Assembly (NCBI GenBank): GCA_028292435.1
Contig: JAQGMI010000177.1
Coordinates: forward strand, 1-48,900
Length of the DNA stretch: 48,900 nucleotides
DNA from: Betaproteobacteria bacterium
Lineage (GTDB): Bacteria; Pseudomonadota; Gammaproteobacteria; Burkholderiales; SG8-41
Direction of reading: 5' to 3'
Shown: positions 31,979 to 40,260 of the stretch, in pieces
How positions within the stretch are numbered: the first letter of the stretch is position 1
Layout of the letters: each line of letters opens with the position of its first letter
Translations under genes and position numbers: made by a program
The notes under the pieces: generated by a model
Seen by the model: only the letters and a program-made list of their open reading frames with translations
What the model was told of the DNA's origin: nothing
Databases searched by the model: none

Positions 31979-34420
31979 ATGCAAAAAATGAAACTGGTGA
32001 TGATCGGTAACGGCATGGCGGGTGTGCGCACGCTAGAAGAGTTGCTGAAAATCTCGCCCGATCATTACGACATCACGGTGTTCGGCGCCGAGCCGCACGC
32101 CAATTACAACCGCATCCTGCTCTCGCCGGTGCTCGCCGGCGAAATGACGCTGCAGGAAATCATGTTGAACGACGTTGACTGGTACGCGGCCAACAACATC
32201 AAGCTGCATCTCGACAAGAAAATCGTCAGGATCGACCGCGTCGCAAAAAGAGTCATCGCCGCCGACGGTACTGAAGCCGAATACGACCGCCTGCTGCTCG
32301 CGACTGGCTCCAATCCGTTCATCCTGCCCGTTCCCGGCGTAAAGCTCGACGGCGTGATCACGTATCGCGACATCCATGACACCAACGCGATGATCGAAGC
32401 GGCGTCGCAATACAAGAACGCCGTCGTGATCGGCGGCGGCCTGCTCGGGCTCGAAGCGGCGAACGGCCTCAAGCTGCGCGGCATGAACGTGACGGTGGTG
32501 CACTTGATGGAATGGCTGATGGAGCGCCAGCTCGACCGCACCGCGGCAGGCATGTTGCAGCAGTCGCTTGAAGCGAAAGGCTTGAGCTTCATGCTGAAAA
32601 CGCAGACTGCCGAAATCGTGGGCAACCGCGATGACGGCAAAGGCGGCCGCGTCAAAAGCGTGCGCTTCAAGGACGGCAGTGAAATCGCCGCCGATCTCGT
32701 GGTCATGGCAGTAGGCATTCGTCCGAACACCGAGCTCGCCGAGGCGGCGGGACTGTATTGCAATCGCGGCATCGTCGTCAGCGACACGATGCAGACTTAC
32801 GATCCGAAAATTTACGCAGTTGGCGAATGCGTGGCGCATCGCGGTATCGCGTACGGGCTGGTCGCGCCGCTGTTTGAAATGGGCAAGGTCTGCGCCAATC
32901 ACCTCGCGCATTTTGGTATCGGCCGCTATCAGGGCTCGGTCATTTCGACCAAGCTGAAAGTGACCGGCATCGATTTATTTTCCGCGGGCGATTTTTCAGG
33001 TGGGCCCGACACCGAAGAAATCGTGCTGCACGATTCAGTCGGCGGCGTTTACAAACGGCTCGTGATTAAAGACAACAAAGTCATCGGCGGCGTCCTCTAC
33101 GGCGACACCGTCGATGGCGCCTACTATTTTCAGTTGCTGCGCGACAAGCAGGACATCCACGAGATCCGCGATCATCTGATGTTCGGCCAGTCGCATCTCG
33201 GCAACAGCGGCCACCAGGGCCAAAACAAAGCCGTTGCAATGGTCGACACGATGGAAGTTTGCGGCTGTAACGGCGTGTGCAAAGGCACAATCGTGAAGGC
33301 GATCAAAGAGCAGGGCCTCTTCACGCTCGACGATGTGCGCAAGCACACCAAGGCTTCGAGCTCGTGCGGTTCGTGCACCGGACTCGTCGAGCAGATTCTC
33401 GCGTCGACGGTCGGCGGCGCTTATCAGGCGGTCGAAACCAAGAACAAGCCGGTGTGCGGCTGCACCGAGCACACGCACGAAGAGGTGCGGCGAACCATCC
33501 GCGTGCAGCATCTCCTTTCAATACCGGCGGCGATGCAATTCCTGGAATGGGGCACGCCGAACGGTTGCGCCACCTGCCGGCCCGCGCTTAATTACTATCT
33601 GTTGTCGACCTGGCCGCACGAAGCGCTCGACGATCCGCAGTCACGCTTCATCAACGAGCGCGCGCACGCCAACATCCAGAAAGACGGTTCTTATTCGGTC
33701 GTGCCGCGCATGTGGGGCGGCACCACCAATGCAGCAGAATTGCGCCGCATCGCCGACGTGGTCGAGAAGTACAGCATTCCGACCGTCAAGGTCACGGGCG
33801 GGCAGCGCATAGATTTACTCGGCGTAAAAAAAGAAGACCTGCCGAATGTATGGCGCGATCTCGATATGCCTTCAGGTCACGCGTACGCAAAAGCATTGCG
33901 CACGGTCAAAACCTGTGTCGGTTCGGAATGGTGCCGGTTTGGCGTGCAGGACTCCACCCAGATGGGCGTTGAACTCGAAAAAGACCTGTGGCGCATGTAT
34001 GCGCCGCACAAGGTCAAGCTCGCAGTGTCGGGCTGTCCGCGCAATTGCGCCGAGTCGACGATCAAGGACGTCGGCGTCATTGGTGTCGATTCAGGCTGGG
34101 AAATCTATGTCGCCGGCAATGGCGGGATCAAGGCTGAAGTCGCGCAATTCCTGTGCAAGGTGAAGACCCATGAAGAAGTGCTCGAGTATGCAGGCGCCTT
34201 TCTCCAGCTGTACCGGGAGGAAGGCCGCTATCTCGATCGCACCGTCCATTACGTTGCGCGGGTCGGCCTCGATTACGTCAAGGAGCGCGTCGTTGCGGAC
34301 GCCGAGAATCGCAAAGCGCTCTATGCGCGGCTGCAGTTTGCGCTGCAGGGCGAGCCCGATCCGTGGCGCGAGCGCGCCGAGGGCAAGGCAAAGCGTGAAT
34401 TCGAACTGCTCGAGGTGTGA
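31979..34420 (+). CDS. nirB: Nitrite reductase (NADH) large subunit
   Basis: An 813-residue assimilatory NADH-nitrite reductase subunit that reduces nitrite to ammonium. It has an N-terminal FAD-binding domain (MIGNGMAGVRTLEELL), an NADH domain (VVIGGGLLGLEAANGLKLRG) and a BFD-like [2Fe-2S] domain (VCGCNGVCKGTI...SCGSCTG). The C-terminal sulfite/nitrite reductase half carries siroheme and [4Fe-4S] ligands, with Cys in TCVGSEWCRFG and SGCPRNCAES. All cofactor motifs look intact and the length is normal. It starts 19 bp after cobA and is part of the nrt-nir operon. Confidence 0.96.
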   Translation: MQKMKLVMIGNGMAGVRTLEELLKISPDHYDITVFGAEPHANYNRILLSPVLAGEMTLQEIMLNDVDWYAANNIKLHLDKKIVRIDRVAKRVIAADGTEAEYDRLLLATGSNPFILPVPGVKLDGVITYRDIHDTNAMIEAASQYKNAVVIGGGLLGLEAANGLKLRGMNVTVVHLMEWLMERQLDRTAAGMLQQSLEAKGLSFMLKTQTAEIVGNRDDGKGGRVKSVRFKDGSEIAADLVVMAVGIRPNTELAEAAGLYCNRGIVVSDTMQTYDPKIYAVGECVAHRGIAYGLVAPLFEMGKVCANHLAHFGIGRYQGSVISTKLKVTGIDLFSAGDFSGGPDTEEIVLHDSVGGVYKRLVIKDNKVIGGVLYGDTVDGAYYFQLLRDKQDIHEIRDHLMFGQSHLGNSGHQGQNKAVAMVDTMEVCGCNGVCKGTIVKAIKEQGLFTLDDVRKHTKASSSCGSCTGLVEQILASTVGGAYQAVETKNKPVCGCTEHTHEEVRRTIRVQHLLSIPAAMQFLEWGTPNGCATCRPALNYYLLSTWPHEALDDPQSRFINERAHANIQKDGSYSVVPRMWGGTTNAAELRRIADVVEKYSIPTVKVTGGQRIDLLGVKKEDLPNVWRDLDMPSGHAYAKALRTVKTCVGSEWCRFGVQDSTQMGVELEKDLWRMYAPHKVKLAVSGCPRNCAESTIKDVGVIGVDSGWEIYVAGNGGIKAEVAQFLCKVKTHEEVLEYAGAFLQLYREEGRYLDRTVHYVARVGLDYVKERVVADAENRKALYARLQFALQGEPDPWRERAEGKAKREFELLEV

Positions 34421-34501
34421 TGTATGGATCAACCGTTGCGTGTGACAGTGACCGCCGAGACAAATCCGGCGGCATACCTGAAAGAGGAGGGATTTTCGCA
34501 A

Positions 34502-34825
34502 ATGGCTGAAGTAAACGTGAGCGGCTGGCAGCAAGTCTGCGCGCTCGACGCGATTCCCGAGCTTGGCGCGCGCGTGGTGAAGAGCGCGCACGGCAACATT
34601 GCTGTGTTTCGCAATGCCGAGAATGAAGTATTTGCATTGCTCGACAAATGCCCGCACAAAGGCGGGCCGTTGTCGCAAGGCATTGTCTTCGGCCGCAAAG
34701 TCGCATGTCCCCTGCATGGCTGGAACATTGGGCTCGACGATGGCAACGCAGTTGCGCCTGACGTCGGCTGCGCGCGATCGTTTCAGGTGAAGGTGGACAG
34801 CGGGCAAGTCTGGCTGGAGGTTTAA
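34502..34825 (+). CDS. nirD: Nitrite reductase (NADH) small subunit
   Basis: A 107-residue Rieske-type protein, the partner of NirB. The [2Fe-2S] ligands are Cys50 and His52 (CPHKGGPL) with Cys69 and His72 (CPLHGW). I chose the ATG at 34502, which has a strong GAGGAGGG ahead and gives the usual NirD length. An in-frame ATG at 34424, four bases after the nirB stop, would add 26 residues and is the alternative. Confidence 0.93.
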   Translation: MAEVNVSGWQQVCALDAIPELGARVVKSAHGNIAVFRNAENEVFALLDKCPHKGGPLSQGIVFGRKVACPLHGWNIGLDDGNAVAPDVGCARSFQVKVDSGQVWLEV

Positions 34826-34874
34826 AGTCAGGCGCCGATTCGACGCAGTGCAGGATTCCCCTACCCGCAAAGCC

Positions 34875-34994
34875 GGTCAGGCCAACGGTGGCTTGACCAA
34901 AGCACGGCGACGACTCGCCGTCCCATCGTTTTAAACAGACAACGAAGTCTGAACTGGTGTTCCCATGCCTTGAGTAAGGGACGTGGGCATTTTT
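34875..34994 (+). promoter_or_regulatory. Second, imperfect ANTAR-like leader with terminator after nirD
   Basis: The 445-bp stretch between nirD and the membrane protein gene at 35271 is structured. Hairpin A (34875-34898) has a stem GGTCAGGCC/GGCTTGACC with one G-U and the hexaloop AACGGT. Another hairpin, ACGGCGA/TCGCCGT, lies at 34904-34921. Hairpin B (34936-34951) is CAGAC/GTCTG with the hexaloop AACGAA. Loops A and B both have A1 and G4. A weak terminator follows: ATGCCT (34965-34970) with GGGCAT (34985-34990) and five T. The 5' arm can instead join TCCC/GGGA (34961-34964/34978-34981). The wide spacing and extra hairpin make it less certain than the nrtA leader. Confidence 0.4.
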
Positions 34995-35066
34995 CAATGC
35001 TTCATTGCAGACTAAGTAAGGAACATCCCAACCATACACTGCTCGACGAAAAAGAGCCGCCGCTCA

Positions 35067-35152
35067 TGGAACGCAATCCACTGGTATTCTGGCAAGCGGC
35101 GTGCTTCGTGCTGGTCGTCCTAATCGCGGTGTTGCTCTGCCGAATGCATTGA
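35067..35152 (+). CDS. Possible 28-residue single-span membrane peptide
   Basis: An ATG at 35067 opens a short frame of about 28 residues, mostly one hydrophobic helix (FWQAACFVLVVLIAVLLC) with charged ends (MERN and RMH). The RBS is weak. It lies between the ANTAR-like leader and the PuuD-like gene. The frame is part of a longer one from 34970 with no coding character in its first half. No homologue is recognised. Confidence 0.3.
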
Positions 35153-35270
35153 GCGCGGCGCGCGCCGTTGGCGCATGTGAGGCCGCGAACCGCAACGATG
35201 CTGCTAGCATTGTGCTAACATTCGCGCGGAACAGAGTCGATACAGCAATCAACCAAGAGGGGGATCATTC

Positions 35271-35855
35271 ATGGGTGCTTTTTTCTCGTCACTCGGCAGA
35301 ACCATAACGGCAGGCGTCGTCATATTAATTGTGATCGTACTCGCGGCCAGCGGATTGACGGACGGCGGTGCGCGCGGCAACGATCTATTCATCGTGCGCT
35401 GGCTGCACGTGATGGCAGGCGTGATGTGGATCGGTTTGCTCTGGTATTTCAACTTCGTGCAAACGCCTTCAATGCCGAAAATTCCGGACGACCAGAAGCC
35501 GGCGGTGAGCAAAGTCATTGCCCCGGCGGCGTTGTTCTGGTTTCGCTGGTCGGCACTGGCGACCATGGTTCTGGGCCTGCTGCTTGCCTACATGAATCAT
35601 TACCTGATACCGGCAATGACGTTGACCAAAGGCGTGCATGCAATCGGCATCGGCATGTGGCTTGGTCTCATCATGGCGTTCAACGTTTGGATGATCATCT
35701 GGCCGAACCAGAAAAAAGCGCTCGGCATTGTGACGGTGTCGCCTGAGGAAAAAGCCGCTGCCGCGAAGTTGGCCGGCATGACCTCGCGCATCAACACGAT
35801 GTTGTCGATCCCGATGCTGTTCTGCATGGTCGCGCAGTCGCACGGCGGTCTGTAG
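35271..35855 (+). CDS. PuuD-like (urate hydroxylase N-terminal type) membrane protein
   Basis: A 194-residue integral membrane protein with about four to five helices. Key segments are RWLHVMAGVMWIGLLWYFNFVQTPSM, FWFRWSALATMVLGLLLAYMNHYL and GIGMWLGLIMAFNVWMIIWPNQKKAL. It resembles the membrane domain of PuuD proteins but lacks any C-terminal cytochrome domain. Conserved His in RWLHVMAG may bind heme; this is inference. GAGGGGG precedes the ATG. A role in urate use is doubtful here, since no purine-degradation genes are near. Confidence 0.82.
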   Translation: MGAFFSSLGRTITAGVVILIVIVLAASGLTDGGARGNDLFIVRWLHVMAGVMWIGLLWYFNFVQTPSMPKIPDDQKPAVSKVIAPAALFWFRWSALATMVLGLLLAYMNHYLIPAMTLTKGVHAIGIGMWLGLIMAFNVWMIIWPNQKKALGIVTVSPEEKAAAAKLAGMTSRINTMLSIPMLFCMVAQSHGGL

Positions 35856-35887
35856 GAGAATTCAGCGGCCGGTTCGCCGGCCGTGCT

Positions 35888-35932
35888 AAAAAAGCGCGCG
35901 GCCCAATCGTACTTGGTCCGCGCGCTTTTTTT
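35888..35932. terminator. Bidirectional terminator between converging genes
   Basis: AAAAAAGCGCGCGG (35888-35901) pairs perfectly with CCGCGCGCTTTTTT (35918-35931), a 14-bp stem, and inner CCAA/TTGG can also pair. The A-run on one side and T-run on the other serve both strands. The T-run overlaps the stop codon of the DUF192 gene. A second palindrome (CGGCCGG-TTCG-CCGGCCG region) lies just upstream, near 35865-35882. Confidence 0.9.
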
Positions 35933-36380
35933 ATTTTGGCGGCGGGGCGTCTTTGAGACCGTCGATGCGCGCGCCGGCTTTGATGCCGCGCTTCGCAAAC
36001 CAGCCTTTGTTCATCTCGAGCGCGTATTTCGCCGGCTTCGTTGACGGATGGGGGTCGGTCGTCAGCGGCTTCATGTCATCGATATTGACGATGATGCCCT
36101 GCTCGTCGACGAATGCGATACTCAACGGAATATAGGTATTCATCATCCAGAAGCTCAGCGGCTGGGTATTGGTGAATACGAACAGCATGCCGCGGTTTTC
36201 CGGCATCATCCGCCGGTGCATGAGGCCGGTCGTGCGCGTGTCGTCCGTCGAAGCGACTTCCGCCGTGAGTTTGTGCGCCGTGATGGAAAGCGTAATTTCG
36301 GGCAGCGCAGTCTGGGCGTTGACAGCAGCGCTGCTGAACATAAGCAGTGCGGCTGAAAATATTGTTTTACTCGTATGCAT
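35931..36380 (-). CDS. DUF192 family secreted protein
   Basis: A 149-residue protein with a signal peptide (TIFSAALLMFSSAAVNAQ) and a DUF192 domain. Marks are AEVASTDDTRTTGLMHRRMMPENRGMLFVF, LSFWMMNTYIPLSIAFVDEQGIIVNI and ALEMNKGWFAKRGIKAGARI. Members are small exported beta-rich proteins of unknown function. It is 14 bp downstream of the CbiX gene on the same strand, and ends within the bidirectional terminator. Confidence 0.9.
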   Translation of the reverse strand: MHTSKTIFSAALLMFSSAAVNAQTALPEITLSITAHKLTAEVASTDDTRTTGLMHRRMMPENRGMLFVFTNTQPLSFWMMNTYIPLSIAFVDEQGIIVNIDDMKPLTTDPHPSTKPAKYALEMNKGWFAKRGIKAGARIDGLKDAPPPK

Positions 36381-36394
36381 GGGGGATTAACGTC

Positions 36395-36769
36395 TCAGGG
36401 TGCGGTTGCGCCGACAAGCCAGTCGGCAATCGAAGCCAGTATTGAATCGACATCGCCGACGGCGGGTAACAATGTAATGGTGGTCGCGGGATGTTCCGCG
36501 CGCAACGCCGCCAGGATTTTCGGCAGATCGTTTTTAAGATGGCCGCCCTGTGCCATGAAAAGTGGCGCAATCGTAATTGCCTTATGCCCCGCGCGCGCAA
36601 GGTTCTCTACCGTCTCGGCGAGCGGCGGCTCCATCAATTCAAGAAACGCGAGCTCGACCGTCGCGCCGGGTCGTTTTTTTTCGAGCAAGTCCTTGATGCG
36701 CTCAAATGGCCGCGCCCACGCGGGATCGCGCGCGCCATGTGCGAATAGAACGATTGCGGGTTCAGCCAT
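36395..36769 (-). CDS. CbiX/SirB-type sirohydrochlorin chelatase
   Basis: A 124-residue single-domain chelatase of the CbiX(S) type. The catalytic His lies in VLFAHGARDP (near residue 11), and a second one, with GGHLKNDLPKIL, is in APLFMAQGGHL. LAFLELMEPPL is also typical. It inserts Fe2+ into sirohydrochlorin (siroheme) or Co2+ (cobalamin). With CobA and NirB encoded 2-5 kb away, siroheme synthesis is the likely role. The precorrin-2 dehydrogenase step is not encoded in the window. It lies 9 bp downstream of dut. Confidence 0.9.
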   Translation of the reverse strand: MAEPAIVLFAHGARDPAWARPFERIKDLLEKKRPGATVELAFLELMEPPLAETVENLARAGHKAITIAPLFMAQGGHLKNDLPKILAALRAEHPATTITLLPAVGDVDSILASIADWLVGATAP

Positions 36770-36778
36770 CGATCGATT

Positions 36779-37228
36779 TTAATGCTTGCCAGTGCTGCCG
36801 AAGCCGCCGGCGCCGCGCGAGCTCGCCGCGAAATCATCAACGACGTTGAGCGCCACCTGCACGACCGGCACGACGACAAGCTGGGCCAGGCGTTCCATCG
36901 GGTTTACGACAAAAGCCGCGTTGCCGCGGTTCCAGGTCGAGACGAAGATCTGGCCCTGATAGTCGGAGTCGATAAGGCCGACCAGGTTGCCCAGCACGAT
37001 GCCGTGCTTATGGCCGAGTCCCGAGCGCGGCAGAATCACCGCTGCCAGCCCCGGGTCATCGAGGTGGATCGCGATGCCGGTTGGAATCAACTCAGTCTGG
37101 CCCGGCTTCAGCGTCAGCGGTTGATCGAGGCAGGCGCGCAGGTCGAGACCGGCCGATCCGCCGGTTGCGTACGCCGGCAACTGGTCGCGCATGCGCGGAT
37201 CGATAATTTTTACGTCGAGTTTTTTCAT
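36779..37228 (-). CDS. dut: Deoxyuridine 5'-triphosphate nucleotidohydrolase (dUTPase)
   Basis: A 149-residue trimeric dUTPase that hydrolyses dUTP to dUMP and PPi, keeping uracil out of DNA. All five motifs are visible: GSAGLDLRA, PRSGLGHKHG, GLIDSDYQGQ (with the catalytic Asp), ERLAQLVVVPV and the C-terminal RGAGGFGSTGKH. It follows coaBC by 42 bp, a conserved betaproteobacterial pair. Confidence 0.97.
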   Translation of the reverse strand: MKKLDVKIIDPRMRDQLPAYATGGSAGLDLRACLDQPLTLKPGQTELIPTGIAIHLDDPGLAAVILPRSGLGHKHGIVLGNLVGLIDSDYQGQIFVSTWNRGNAAFVVNPMERLAQLVVVPVVQVALNVVDDFAASSRGAGGFGSTGKH

Positions 37229-37270
37229 TCAGGCGAATTTAAAAAATCTTTTGCCGCGAGGAGACGCGGT

Positions 37271-38467
37271 TCAGGATTTCTTATTTTTGCGTCCGGAGTA
37301 CTGCCTGGCAATATAGGCGACTAGTTGGCGCGCGATTTCCGGTTTCGACGCGCGCGGTAGTTTGTGCGTCCCGCCGTCGTCAAGCAGTGTCACTTCGTTG
37401 TCATCGGCGCCGATTGCATCCTGCGCGAGGTTGGCGACCATCAACGGCACTTTCTTGCGGCGCCGCTTCTCGTCGGCGAGCTCGTTCAGCTTTTGGCTCT
37501 CGGCGGCAAAGCCGACGCAAAACGGCGGCTTCGGCAAAGCGGCGACCCATGCAAGTATGTCGGGGTTCGGCACGAGTTTTAATTCGAGTTCGGCGCTCGT
37601 GCGCTTGATCTTCTGCTTGCTTGGATTGGCGATGCGGTAATCGGCGACCGCCGCCACCGCGATGAAAATATCGGCCGCCTTCGCGGATTTCTTTACCGCT
37701 TCGAACATTTTGGCCGCGCTCTCAACCCGTTCGAGGCGCGCTGCTGCAGGCGGTTCGAGCGACACGGGGCCGCTGACCAGAGTGACTTTGGCGCCGGCAT
37801 CGAGCGCCGCGCGCGCAATCGAATAACCCATCTTGCCGGAACTCCGGTTCGTAATGCCGCGCACCGGATCGATCGCTTCGAACGTGGGTCCAGCGGTGAT
37901 CAGCACGTGTTTGCCGTTGAGAAATTTCGGTTGTAAAAACGACGCGACGGCTTCGTAAATCTCTCGCGCTTCCAGCATTCGACCCATGCCGATTTCGCCG
38001 CAAGCCTGGTCGCCGCTTGCCGGGCCGAGGATGGTTACGCCGTCGCGCTTCAGTTGCGCAACGTTGCGTTGCGTTGCCGCGTTCTGCCACATCTGACGAT
38101 TCATCGCGGGCGCGGCGAGCAATGGACATTCGCGCGCGATGCACAGCGTTGAAAGTAAATCGTCGGCGAGGCCGTTGGCGGTCTTGGCGAGAAAGTCAGC
38201 GGTTGCGGGAACGACGACAATCGCGTCGGCGCCGCGCGACAACTCGATATGCGCCATGTTGTCCGCAATGCGCGAATCCCACATATCGGTAAACACCGGG
38301 CGGCCGGACAACGCCTGCATGGTTGCTTCGGTGATGAAGCCGCACGCGGCTTCCGTCATCACGACCTGAACTTCGATGCCGTCTTTGACGAGCAGGCGCA
38401 CGAGCTCGGCGGACTTATAGGCCGCGATGCCGCCGGTGATGCCGAGCACGATTCTTTTTCGGCGCAT
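37271..38467 (-). CDS. coaBC: Bifunctional phosphopantothenoylcysteine decarboxylase / phosphopantothenate-cysteine ligase
   Basis: A 398-residue CoaBC (Dfp) that makes 4'-phosphopantetheine for CoA. The N-terminal FMN-dependent CoaC part has GITGGIAAYKSAELVRLL, DAIVVVPATADFLAKTANGLADDL and PAMNRQMW. The C-terminal CoaB part has LITAGPTFEAIDPVRGITNRSSGKMG and the end KLVPNPDIL...VGFAAES. The ATG at 38467 begins the conserved sequence; an upstream frame to 38542 is not conserved. It is divergent from radC and upstream of dut. Confidence 0.96.
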   Translation of the reverse strand: MRRKRIVLGITGGIAAYKSAELVRLLVKDGIEVQVVMTEAACGFITEATMQALSGRPVFTDMWDSRIADNMAHIELSRGADAIVVVPATADFLAKTANGLADDLLSTLCIARECPLLAAPAMNRQMWQNAATQRNVAQLKRDGVTILGPASGDQACGEIGMGRMLEAREIYEAVASFLQPKFLNGKHVLITAGPTFEAIDPVRGITNRSSGKMGYSIARAALDAGAKVTLVSGPVSLEPPAAARLERVESAAKMFEAVKKSAKAADIFIAVAAVADYRIANPSKQKIKRTSAELELKLVPNPDILAWVAALPKPPFCVGFAAESQKLNELADEKRRRKKVPLMVANLAQDAIGADDNEVTLLDDGGTHKLPRASKPEIARQLVAYIARQYSGRKNKKS

Positions 38468-38631
38468 TTCCACTGTCGATTCAGCCGTTTCGGTATGGCG
38501 AGCGCAAGAGTGTAAACCATATTGCGCGACGCACAAAACCAACGGTGATGATGGATTGCTATGGCTTTTGGCCTAGCTACCAACGAAACGCGCGAGCGTT
38601 AAACCTTTCATTAATTTGATGTGGAGGCGCG

Positions 38632-39306
38632 ATGGCGATCACCGATTGGCCCGCGGACGAAAGACCGCGCGAAAAGCTGCTGAGCAAAGGTGTCGACGCG
38701 CTGTCGGATGCCGAACTGCTGGCGATATTTTTGCGCACCGGCATTGCGGGCAAAAGCGCGGTCGATCTCGCGCGCGAACTGTTGAAGCGCTGCGGCTCGT
38801 TGTCGGCGTTGTGCGCGGCGAGCGAGCGCGTAGTTTGCGACTTGCCCGGCATGGGACAGGCCAAGTATGCGCAGCTGCAATCAGTCATGGAAATCGCGAA
38901 GCGCGCATTAAAAGAGAAACTCTCGACGGGCAACGCGCTGAATTCGCCATCAGCGGTGCGCGATTATCTGCGCATGAAATTGCAGTTGCTGCCGCATGAA
39001 GTATTCGTCGTGCTGTTTCTCGACGCGCAAAACCGCGTGATCGGCAGCGAAGAGTTGTTTCGCGGCACGCTCACTCAAACGAGCGTGTATCCGCGCGAGG
39101 TTGTCAAACGCGTGCTGCATCACAATGCGGGCGCCGTGATTTTTGCGCATAACCATCCGTCCGGCGTCGCCGAGCCCAGTCACGCCGATGAAACGCTAAC
39201 CCAGGCATTGAAGCAGGCTCTGGCGTTAGTCGATGTGAGAGTGCTCGACCACTTCATCGTCGCAGGCAGCGGGGTGCTGTCGTTTGCCGAGAGAGGCCTG
39301 TTATAG
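38632..39306 (+). CDS. radC: RadC-family JAB/MPN-domain protein
   Basis: A 224-residue RadC protein. An N-terminal helix-hairpin-helix region (LLSKGVDALSDAELLAIFLRTGIAGKSAVDLARELL) is followed by the MPN/JAB metalloprotease-like domain with the metal motif HNHPSGVAEPSHAD. GGAGG lies seven bases before the ATG. RadC was once linked to DNA repair, but its true role is not settled. The order radC then rpmB-rpmG is common in proteobacteria; here a heme-binding protein gene is inserted between. Confidence 0.95.
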   Translation: MAITDWPADERPREKLLSKGVDALSDAELLAIFLRTGIAGKSAVDLARELLKRCGSLSALCAASERVVCDLPGMGQAKYAQLQSVMEIAKRALKEKLSTGNALNSPSAVRDYLRMKLQLLPHEVFVVLFLDAQNRVIGSEELFRGTLTQTSVYPREVVKRVLHHNAGAVIFAHNHPSGVAEPSHADETLTQALKQALALVDVRVLDHFIVAGSGVLSFAERGLL

Positions 39307-39368
39307 ACCACGGCATCATTGGGGCATTTACGCCGGCTAGGCTGGCCGCACCGCGCCCGTTCTAACGT

Positions 39369-39380
39369 CCGTTACAACGG
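39369..39380. repeat. Perfect palindrome CCGTT-AC-AACGG
   Basis: A 12-bp inverted repeat about 85 bp before the GlcG-like gene start, in the 159-bp gap after radC. It could be an operator. No other copy was noted in the window. Confidence 0.3.
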
Positions 39381-39465
39381 TTGTCATCACCATCCTCGTT
39401 TAGGGTATTGTGGCGTGGCAGTGGATATACCCAATAAAACAGGTTCCCCAATGAGGAGGTGTTCA

Positions 39466-39996
39466 ATGTTACGGGTTTCAAAAAAATGTCAGCGTATTGC
39501 GCTCGCCCTTACCTTGGTTGCAGGCGCTGCCCCGACCGGGGTTTTGTCCCAAGGGGTCGTGAACCGGCCGCAATTGTCGGCTGCGCTCGCGAACGAACTG
39601 GTCGGTGACACGGTCGCGATTTGCGCGAAGCAGGGCTACAAAGTGTGGGCTGTCGTCGTCAATATGGATGGCGTGCGTCAGGCTTTGCTGCGCGGCGACG
39701 GCGCGCCGATGCACTCGCAGGACAATGCTTATTACAAAGCTTACTCGGCAGCTTCGATTACGCTCGGTCGCAACGAAGGCAGTACGAAGGAAGTTGCCGA
39801 TCGCATGGCCAAGGCGCCGGCATCGTCGATTCCATATACGCAGCTGCCCAATGTCACTTACGGGCAAGGCGGCGTGACCATTAAGGCAGGCGGCCAGCCA
39901 ATCGGCGCAATTGGCGTAAGCGGCGCGCCCGGCGGTCAGTTCGATGAAGCGTGCGCCCGCGAGGCCATGGCCAAAATCCAGGACCGGATGAAGTAA
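39466..39996 (+). CDS. Secreted GlcG/HbpS-type heme-binding protein
   Basis: A 176-residue exported protein of the GlcG/HbpS (DUF336) family. From the ATG at 39466, with GAGGAGGT just ahead, it has a signal peptide (QRIALALTLVAGAAPTGVLS). The domain follows: AAICAKQGY-like segment, VVVNMDGVRQALLRGDGAPMHS, YKAYSAASI and GGVTIKAGGQPIGAIGVSGAPGGQFDEACAREA. HbpS binds heme and senses redox stress in streptomycetes; many proteobacterial members are uncharacterised. A strong terminator follows at 40022. Confidence 0.9.
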   Translation: MLRVSKKCQRIALALTLVAGAAPTGVLSQGVVNRPQLSAALANELVGDTVAICAKQGYKVWAVVVNMDGVRQALLRGDGAPMHSQDNAYYKAYSAASITLGRNEGSTKEVADRMAKAPASSIPYTQLPNVTYGQGGVTIKAGGQPIGAIGVSGAPGGQFDEACAREAMAKIQDRMK

Positions 39997-40021
39997 GGCA
40001 GCACGTTTTAGTTGACTCAAG

Positions 40022-40054
40022 CCCGCCGCGACCCAGCGCGCGGCGGGTGCTTTT
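40022..40054 (+). terminator. Intrinsic terminator after GlcG-like gene
   Basis: CCCGCCGCG (40022-40030) pairs with CGCGGCGGG (40039-40047), a perfect 9-bp stem with an 8-nt loop, followed by TGCTTTT. It isolates the rpmB operon from upstream transcription. Confidence 0.8.
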
Positions 40055-40200
40055 ACAACGGTGGACCGTTATCACGTAAGTCCGAAGTCGCGAAGCGGGC
40101 ACCAAGTGGGCAAAACGGCGGGCGCCAAGCTGGATTGAGGCCGCGCGGGCGGCGCCCGGCTAAGTTATTGATTTGTTATCGACTGAAGACTAAATTCAGG

Positions 40201-40229
40201 TTGGGCAAAGCGCGAAAATCGTGTAGAAT
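40201..40229 (+). promoter_or_regulatory. Sigma-70 promoter of rpmB-rpmG
   Basis: TTGGGC (40201-40206) and TAGAAT (40224-40229) with a 17-bp spacer fit the -35/-10 consensus (4/6 and 5/6). Predicted start near 40236, about 25 bp before rpmB. Confidence 0.7.
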
Positions 40230-40260
40230 CGCGCCTTTTCCGAATTCCGGGAGTTGCATC

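Noticed and set aside
34424..34825. Longer NirD from the ATG at 34424
   Set aside because: It would add 26 non-conserved residues; the ATG at 34502 has the stronger RBS and gives the usual length. Not fully excluded.
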